Assembly: GCA_032719365.1 (NCBI GenBank)
Contig: CM064876.1
Span: forward strand, 57,717,864-57,781,863
DNA: 64,000 bases
DNA from: Prinsepia uniflora
Lineage: Eukaryota > Streptophyta > Magnoliopsida > Rosales > Rosaceae
Reading direction: 5' to 3'
The translations under genes were made by a program, and so were the position numbers. This document shows, one piece after another, positions 56,864-64,000 of the stretch. The notes beneath the pieces were generated by a model. It did no database searches. It was not told the DNA's origin and was given only the letters and a program-made list of their open reading frames with translations. How positions within the stretch are numbered: the stretch's first letter is position 1; every line of letters begins with the position of its first letter.

Positions 56864-59831
56864 TGACACGACCCATCCCAATCCCCCCCGGGATTACCAT
56901 GGAATGTGACGTGCTCCCGTCTGACAAGAGGCGCCAGACAAGGGATAACCGATTGCTATTGCCCAAACGGGCTTCCAGAGTGCGTAAGGATCGATGGAGG
57001 AGGTGTGCGATGCTCAAGTCTCTGCTGCAGTCGTATTCGGAATCAACCTGAAGGGCATTGAAAACAAAAGCTGTGAGTGGACGAAAATAAACAAGTCTGT
57101 TTAAAACATTTATAAGACATTTATACCCCTCAGTAAAATCATATGCATGCACCAAAACCAATAATCCCATATTTATTTAGAAATAACCATTAGGGCCTTA
57201 GCCCGGAAACCAAAGCCTAGTTTCAATTTCCAAAAGTAAATCCAAGAGTTATTTCATAAATCCAGTATTATGAACCATAAGGCATATAATATAAACCATA
57301 ACCATAGTTTTAGCCACTGCACTATACACTCCAATCCGACATCCCTGATGTCTGACGTCCCTGACGTCAATAAGGTCACAATCACAAGGCTACGCGTGCC
57401 ACTCGGGTCTCAATTTCCGAGTTCATTCCCCGAACCCCGTTCGGGTACAGCATCCCCGATGCTTAGCGTCATAGACGCTGGACGTACTAGACGTCCGTGA
57501 CCTCTCCGGGGTACCTCGCCGGAGGAGACAATATAATATGGAAGGATCTATACAGTGCAGTACTAAATACATTTTATCGATATCCACATGCAAAACATAT
57601 AGGTATACATAGATAAAATCCGAACCATTCGTTACGTTTCATCAAACGGGTCTCATGCCCAAATACCGGGAAACGTGCCATAACCGAAATATCATCAAAA
57701 CCATTTATAGATTCCAGCATGTGAACATATATAAAATGTAAACCAGGAAACATTTATTCAATTCCATTTTAGGGTCCCCGACCCGCAATCACGTGTAGAA
57801 ATCAACTGGGCCCCTGGCCCGATTCCACAAGTTAACTGGGCCCCTGGCCCGATCCACATGTTAACTGGGCCCCTGGCCCGATTTCATAGTTCAACTGGGC
57901 CCCTGGCCCGATTTTACATTATTCAAGTTCGTAACCGTTTCATGAAATCATATTCAACCACATTTATGGAAATCGGTGAAAATCCAGAAAATCTCGGTTT
58001 ACGTGTAAATACGTAATTCACCTCGAAATACGTGAAATCATTTTAAATTCACCGATATCCAAAGTAAATCATTTAATCATAATTATAACAATCATAAAAC
58101 AGTTAAGCATGCATCGAATTTATGAAACCAATGTCCACTCACAGACCGTTTAACCGAGCGCCTCGATACGCGTGCCATAGGCCTTCCCGGGCCACACCAC
58201 CAACACCGGGACTCCCAATCCTGTCCAAATCACATTAGAGGATTACTAACCTCATCATTAACATCCTATTCAAGTCCCGTAATTTTCCCGAATTTTTAAG
58301 TATTTTTAAACTGGATTTAAAACCTTCGGACATCCCGAACAATAACGAAACGGGATCCGATCGACACGAAACCAACGCTAAAATGTTCGTTACATTGTAT
58401 AGGATAAAAGTCATGTTGACCTCACCTCGAGATTCGTGCCCACGCGCCGTCACACGCCGCCGTGAGTGGCTGCGCGTGAAAGCCACGCGCCTGCTACAGT
58501 GACTGCTACAGTGTTCCTTCTTCACCCGTTTGTCTCGTAAACGGGTTGGAAAGCCCGCGATAGGATCCGGTTCAATCACCCTCAATTCGATATCAATTCA
58601 ATCCGTTCTTGATCCTACAACAATCATCAATCCACCAATTTCAGTTCTGTGTCCATGATTAGCATCAACCATCGATCAATCGTGTCGACAACCTGTGATC
58701 ACCCAAAACGGGTCGATCACCAAAACTCCTCCAATCCTTAACCATTATCAAATTAACTTCACAGGAAGTTAATAAGGACTAATACGAACCAATTAGCATG
58801 ATTAATTGAATTCGAAAATACCTCAATGTTCACAACTCAAGCTTGAGTTTTCCGGCCGTCCACTTCGTCCGTTCACGGCCCTAGGAGCCCCAAAGCTTGC
58901 CCCAAATGATCTGGATCGACTGGAAATGATCTCAGAGAACTAAATGAGTCATCAAATTGCCCTGGGCTGGCCCAGAACCTCGAATTGGATTTTTGAATTT
59001 GTTAAACACAGTTTCGGGTTTCAGGACAAACCTCCACCATTTTCACTCTATTCCTTTCATTCTCAATCTCAGAGTAAACCTCTCGACTCACTCTCCATTC
59101 TAACAATCCAAAACAGCCATTAAAAGCATCCAAAAGTGCCACACCGGCCACTGCGCAATGTCCCCTGCACTGACCCGAAAACAATAGAAAAACCAGGGTA
59201 CATGTTGTGCAATCGATTGCCAGCACCTCACATGTGCAATCACACAACAAAGCTGCCCCAACAACAGTCCATTAATTGATAAACAATCCAGGAATCGATC
59301 GCACAAAACATCCCATTTCACGGCTGTTTCAATCAAACAGTACCCCCGTGAAGAAAATTACAATTCTGCCCTTGTGCAGAAAATTACCAAAATGCCCCTC
59401 ACGCATCCTGACCCGTAACTCGGTCATACAGACTCCGATTGATGCGTGCCGCCTGTCTACGAACTCAGGCATCGAGACCTTCCTAACGGTCCTCGGTCCT
59501 CGGCCATCGGACCTCCCGGTCAAAAAGTCAACATTTGCCCCTATTTCGTCCAAATTACGAAAATGCCCCTGGACTTCCGTACATCATAACTTTCACCACG
59601 AACGTCGGAATCGAACGTGCCACCTGTCTATGAACTCGTGACGTCCCGAACTACGTCACGGTCATCGGTCAAAGTCCATTTGACCATCCGAATTAAAAGT
59701 CAACGTTTTGCCCACACCCAGGGGCAAAACGGTCATTTTGCACAATTCGTCCGAAATCGCCCAACTAATCCCAGATTAGTAAATTACAATTAAATATTAT
59801 TAAATCCCGATATTCGGGACGGGTCGTTACA
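56864..59831 (-). repeat. 5' LTR of element E
   Basis: A 2968-bp partner of 50217-53186 with the same features at the same places (ACTCAC donor complement at 58137-58142, hairpins 57340-57500 and 57770-57920). It ends GGGTCGTTACA at 59831. Confidence 0.95.
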
Positions 59832-61100
59832 ATTATACATTTCACTACAACAGTGCACACACATATCATTCATGTCTCGTTTAATAGTAAGATCACATAA
59901 TTCTTTTCATGAGGATAACTTATTTTAAGAGCTTCTAAAGAGAATAGATTTTAACCTCAAATTAATATGCTTCTTTTCCTCCCCTTAATAATTTTATACT
60001 TGAATATGGTCATATATCTAAATACACCATAACAACAAACATAAATCATATAACCACATTTAGCTATCACAAGCTAGTTCACACCATAATTATGTCATAA
60101 GGATTACCTTAACCATTTCCTAATCATAGCATCAATATAATTAATAATCTTTATATCATAGATTCATCAATTTCCAATTTCACATATTCAACTTGCTTAA
60201 TAATTCAATTATGATCATCATTTAGAAAAATATTCACATTCAATTGAGATTAAGATCAACTCCTTGAATTACTTAATTTATTTGAACTTATAATATAACC
60301 ATATAAGTTAAACTCTGAAACTGTATCAAACCGATGTCCAATTAATCTGAAAATTATACCATTGAACTTCTAAAATAATGTTCTACAACTTCCATATTGA
60401 CTGGATGACCAAAGAAGGTCGCACGCGTCGCCACGCGCCGCCAGCCTTCTCTGCATGTGGTGGCCAGGCGCCACACACGGTTACCTTCTTCCTCGCAATG
60501 GGCCAGCCCCGTTTTACTGTAATCGGGTTATCTGACCCGCAAAGGTGACCCGATCGTAATACCACCATTTTACGTCCAATGTTCATGTTTTATATATCAA
60601 TTAAACTCATCTTGGAACCAGAAATATCTATGTAAATCTCAAACAGCAAAAATTGTAATATGAATTAAGAGAGCTTGCCTGCAACCTCTCGGCCATGGCT
60701 TCCATCATTATTCTGAAGCCTACATGTGTTCCACCCTTCATCTTCTTGCCTTAGAAACATTGTGGAACCTCCATGAGAACTTTTTCATGTCGAATTCCCA
60801 GTTTCCCAGCGTAGATCCTTGAACCCGAAAATGAAGTGTCAAGGGTTTAAAGTTTCTCCAATCATTCTTCCCTTCTCTTCCATCGATTCTTTCTGTTTTT
60901 CCCTCTTTCTCATTCCCTTATTCTTTCCTCTTTTTCTCACATTCTTTTCAATCTCTCCTCTCTTCCACGGTGGTGGCCATCCACGATTTGTTTTCCTTCG
61001 GCCATCACCACCTGAATCCCCATTCTCTCTCAACAACAACATATACACACCTATATATACATGCATTTCGGTGGAGGAAATGAGGAGAGAGAACAAGAAA
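59832..61100 (-). repeat. LTR K, right part (boundary uncertain)
   Basis: It continues K after element E. It keeps the LTR-typical block with CGCACGCGTCGCCACGCGCCGCC-like GC-rich sequence (60421-60445) and GACCCG words (60534-60552). On the minus strand it has TATATATAGG near 61045 and a possible donor-like CAG|GCAAGC near 60680. The outer end (GTTACA) was not recognised, so the right limit is an estimate. The first 500 bp are AT-rich. Confidence 0.5.
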
Positions 61101-61540
61101 TCTGTAGACGTGTGTCACTTTCAAAATATCACATTACGCACATACTCAGCCTTCATTTCTCATCCTCATCCTTAATCTTAGTCTATCACTCATGCCTCAT
61201 CTCATCTCGTATCTACCTCAAACTTAATCTCTATTTCTCTGCCTCATCCTCAGTCTCAGTCCCTCACACCTCACTACTTCCCTATCTCAGTTTGCACTAG
61301 ATAGAGAGATCGAGAAAATAGAGATTCAAGAGATTGAGTCAAAAAAACACCCCTCGATGTCTCTCTCCTCGATCTCTTCGTCTTGACCTATCTCCCTCAA
61401 TCTCTCCATCTCCCCCTATCTCTATGTCTCCCTAAATCTCTCTATCTGTCTCTGTCTCCCTCAATCTCTCCATCTCTCTCCGTCTTTGTATTTGTCTCGA
61501 ATGGTTGAGACTCAAAAGTTGAAACCCATCAATTATGCCT
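61101..61540. repeat. CT-rich degenerate simple sequence
   Basis: Irregular repeats of TCTCTCTATCTCCC, CCTCAATCTCTCCATCTC and similar words, densest at 61360-61490. No gene. It may be the outer part of LTR K or an independent microsatellite expansion. Confidence 0.7.
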
Positions 61541-61880
61541 CTCACTATCACTTTGCACTTAAGAAAAAACCGGTTAAACCAGTCAAACACTTAATCAAAC
61601 TAGTTCAACCAATTTTCAGTTGAAATCGAGAATGGGCTAAGAACCAAATCGAACCGTAATCGGTTTTTGAATGGGTTTGATTTTGAATTCAACAAAAAAC
61701 ATTGAACAAAAAATTGATTAGCAGCCTTACTTTCCACCCATTTCTTCCATTACCATTATTTTTTTAATTTATAAATTAATATTTGATTTTATTATTGTAC
61801 CTTTAATTATTAAATAATTTAAAGGGAATTTTAGTCAGAAAGTTTTTGTGAAACTTTTTGATCCTTTTGGCTTCAGAATA
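61541..61880. other. Unassigned AT-rich spacer
   Basis: Nothing supportable is seen here. GGTTAAACCAGTC and ATCGAACCGTAATCGG words near 61571 and 61650 are weakly palindromic but have no recognised partner. Confidence 0.5.
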
Positions 61881-62530
61881 GTAAAGATGCTATTGTATAA
61901 AAGATTATCAAAATTATTTTAGCATCTTCAACCACTAAAATATTATATATATATATATATATACATATGTTTTTATTTTATTTTATCTTTCTCATTACTT
62001 AACATTGTGCATGTTTTTTACATTCTCATTTTTTATTGATTTTATATATCTACCTGGAGGTTTTCATCATTAAAATATTATTTTAGCATCCTCAATTACT
62101 AAAATATTATATACATCTATTTTTCTACTTTATCTTTCTCATTACTTAGCATTGTGCATGTTTTCGTCACACTTATTTTCTCATTACTTAATATTATGCA
62201 TGTTTTCGTCACTCTCATTTTCTATTGATTTTATATATCTTTCTCATTACTTAAAATTGTGCACATTTCATCACACTCATTTTTGTCACTCACATTTGCT
62301 ATTGGCTATCAAAATTATTTTAGCGTCTTCAATCACTAAAATATTATATACATGTATTTTTCTATTTTATCTTTCTCATTACTTAAGATTGGGTATGTTT
62401 GCGTCACTCTCATTTTCTATTGATTTTATATATATCTTTCTCATTACTTAACATTGTGCATGTTTTTGTAACTCTCTTGTTTTCGCTACTCTTAAAATAT
62501 TATACATGTAGTTTTCTATTTTATATTACA
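61881..62530. repeat. AT-rich complex minisatellite
   Basis: TTTCTCATTACTTAACATTGTGCATG and its variants occur six times (61988, 62134, 62178, 62240, 62373, 62438), TCTATTGATTTTATATAT at least three times, and TTTTAGCATCTTCAACCACTAAAATATTATA three times (61917, 62082, 62312). Units are shuffled rather than in strict tandem. A (TA)n run is at 61944-61962. Confidence 0.85.
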
Positions 62531-62559
62531 TACTACATAGAGGTCAGCAATCTTAGGGA

Positions 62560-63049
62560 AATTTCTACTGGCAAGTCCATATTGTGGGAAAGATGACAAA
62601 TATTAAATGCCAAATAAATAAATAATTATTGTCGATTCTAAGATCTGACTTTTTTTCACTATTGTGTAATTAAAATAGGTATACACGATAAGAATTAAAT
62701 TTTTTCTACTATCAAAAATTGGGTACAAATAATCTCACCAAAAGTTGGTGGCTAACTCTCTCTTGGATCTTTTTCTCAAAAGGATTTCTCCCTCACATAT
62801 AAATGAAGCTTTCTCCCAAATTCTCTACTAATTTGGTTTCTCTCTTATTAATTGAGAATGAATAAAGCTTCAACTTTTATAACATGTTAGAAGCAAAAGA
62901 GTTAAAGTTTTTCCGACCTTTCTGTTTCACTTCAAATGCTATTTTCTATTTTCTTTCATTCTCTATTTTCACTTCTCTCCTTTCATCTGTTCTCTATTTT
63001 TCATTTCCTTTTATTAATTTTGTTTCCTCCAAATAAGGAGGGATGCTCA
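62560..63049 (-). repeat. Probable 3' LTR of a Ty1/copia element
   Basis: Downstream of the copia pol end, on the minus strand, the purine-rich GGGAGGGGAAGATT (about 63067-63054) is followed by TGAGCATCC, which would start the 3' LTR at 63049. A TATA-like TTCATTTATATGTG lies at about 62812-62799. The other LTR end was not identified, so the left boundary is approximate. Confidence 0.5.
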
Positions 63050-63074
63050 TTAATCTTCCCCTCCCGACTTAGGT

Positions 63075-64000
63075 GGAGAGCTCCATCAGCTGAGCTGCTA
63101 ATTTGCAGAACTCGCACTTGTCATCGGGTCAGGACTTGGTTATCATATCTAAGTTGTTTTCAGCAGTATGAATCTTCTCAAGCGTTGATTGCATGGACTT
63201 TAACACATCACGTATACAATGGCATCACACATCAATTTGCTTCGATCTTGAGTGGAAACTCGGATTCTTGCTCAAGTAGATTGCACTCTGACTATCGCAA
63301 TGCAAGATGTAATTTTGTTGCTCCTACCCTAAGTCATGTAGGAATCACTTCATCCAGAGCATTTTCTTCCATGCTTATGTAGTTGTAATAAATTCTGCCT
63401 CTATAGTTGATAGAGCATCACACTTCTGTAACTTTGATTGCCAAGAAACTGCTCCTCTTGAAAATGTAATCAAATTTCCAAAAGTAGATTTTCTACAATC
63501 AAGATCTCCCGCCATGCTTGCATCTATATAGCCAATCAGTTTAGGTTTTCCACTTCCAAAACATAAACTCATTCTAGAAGTACCCATGAGATATTTGAGA
63601 ATCCACTTCACAACGTTCCAATGTTCTTTTCCTAGTTTAGACATGAATCTGCTTACCATGCCAATTACATATGTTATGTCTAACCTTGTACACATCATTG
63701 CATACATCAGGCTTCCCAATGCTGAGAAGTATGACACCATAGCCATTTCTTCCATTTCTTTCTCACATGTAGGCATCTGCTTTGCACTAAGCATAAAGTG
63801 ACTAGCAAACGGAGTAGCAATTGGTTTTTCCTTATCCAATTTAAAATGCTTTAATACCTTCTCAATATAACTTTCTTGTGATAGCATAACTTCTGATTCT
63901 TCCAATCACTTGATATCCTTACACCGAGATTTTCTTTTACGGGTTCTAAGTCTTTCAAGAAAAAAAATTGTTCATTTCTTTCTTCAGCTTGCGAATCTTG
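63075..64000 (-). pseudogene. Ty1/copia pol C-terminus (RT end and RNase H), TNT1/Tork-like
   Basis: The minus strand encodes the end of copia RT (LSQESYIEKVLKHF, GSLMYAMMCTRLDI, VSRFMSKLGKEHW, WILKYLMGTSRM) and RNase H (GYIDASMAGDLDCRKSTFG, AVSWQSKLQKCDALSTIEAEF, then LHCDSQSAIYLSKN and KIHTAENNLDMITK down to about 63100). These are standard motifs of plant copia polyproteins. One frameshift near 63905 separates the RT end at the window edge from the long frame. Stops near 63380, 63330 and 63130 break the tail. The gene continues beyond the right edge. Confidence 0.9.

Larger units (their letters stand above)
50217..59831 (-). mobile_element. Element E: young non-autonomous, LARD-like LTR retrotransposon
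   Basis: A minus-oriented element of about 9.6 kb: 3' LTR 50217-53186, polypurine tract and inverted repeat 53187-53221, internal region to 56849, PBS 56850-56861, 5' LTR 56864-59831. By eye the LTRs differ by about twenty substitutions and two 1-bp indels over 2.97 kb, less than one percent, so it is the youngest element of the window. The internal 3.7 kb has no protease, RT, RNase H or integrase motif but is homologous to the core of element F. AATTA precedes it. ATTAT, or AATTA if the last LTR base is counted, follows it. Confidence 0.92.

Overview
The window is a repeat-dense stretch of a flowering-plant (angiosperm, probably eudicot) nuclear genome. The basis is: Ty3/gypsy chromovirus (Tekay/Del-like) gag-pol remnants with long 2.2-3.4 kb LTRs and tRNA-iMet-type primer binding sites, a Ty1/copia (TNT1/Tork-like) remnant, a CACTA (En/Spm) TNP2 transposase relic, and a Cassandra-type LTR carrying a 5S-rRNA-derived segment. 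I found no intact host gene, no tRNA gene and no intact transposon reading frame. I cannot name the species.

Layout. 1-32,249 is one old minus-strand chromovirus, here called B. Its 3' LTR is at 1-1,487, its pol at 1,541-3,976 and 13,909-14,281, its pro-gag at 28,363-29,581, and its 5' LTR at 29,693-32,249. It was broken open by later insertions. A nearly complete plus-strand chromovirus A (3,982-13,903, TSD TAATG) sits inside the B reverse transcriptase. Between B pol and B pro lies a mosaic: a plus-strand pol 3' half, one LTR and a gag in tandem (C, 14,282-19,090), a solo LTR I1 that itself contains a solo LTR I2 (19,086-25,773, TSD ACGGG for I2), the C zinc-knuckle/protease remnant (25,774-26,527), and a truncated minus-strand LTR J (26,528-28,362).

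32,250-34,880 is non-coding and AT-rich, with a run of 23 G. 34,881-45,608 is a CACTA TNP2 relic split by the non-autonomous LTR element F (34,928-43,794, TSD AGTAC), followed by a roughly 348-bp tandem repeat. F carries a Cassandra-like solo LTR at its 3' junction. 45,609-49,135 holds LTR G and a truncated LTR H. 49,796-61,100 is a decayed minus-strand LTR, K, split by E (50,217-59,831). E is a very young non-autonomous element of the same internal type as F but in opposite orientation. 61,300-62,560 is simple-sequence and AT-rich minisatellite DNA. 62,560-64,000 is the 3' end of a minus-strand Ty1/copia element.

How the parts relate. A and C show the ancestral coding plan: one frame encoding gag (CCHC), protease, RT, RNase H, HHCC/DDE integrase, GPY/F and chromodomain. 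E and F keep LTRs, PBS and, in E, a polypurine tract, but have no pol. They would have needed proteins from an autonomous relative. The most interesting signals lie in the LTRs. Diverged LTR families share two potential introns with consensus-like splice sites. They also share GTGAGTGG/CCACTCAC plus CATGCATG modules in mirror arrangement. Most also carry arrays of tiny hairpins whose stems differ but which keep a three-base, usually NGG, loop.
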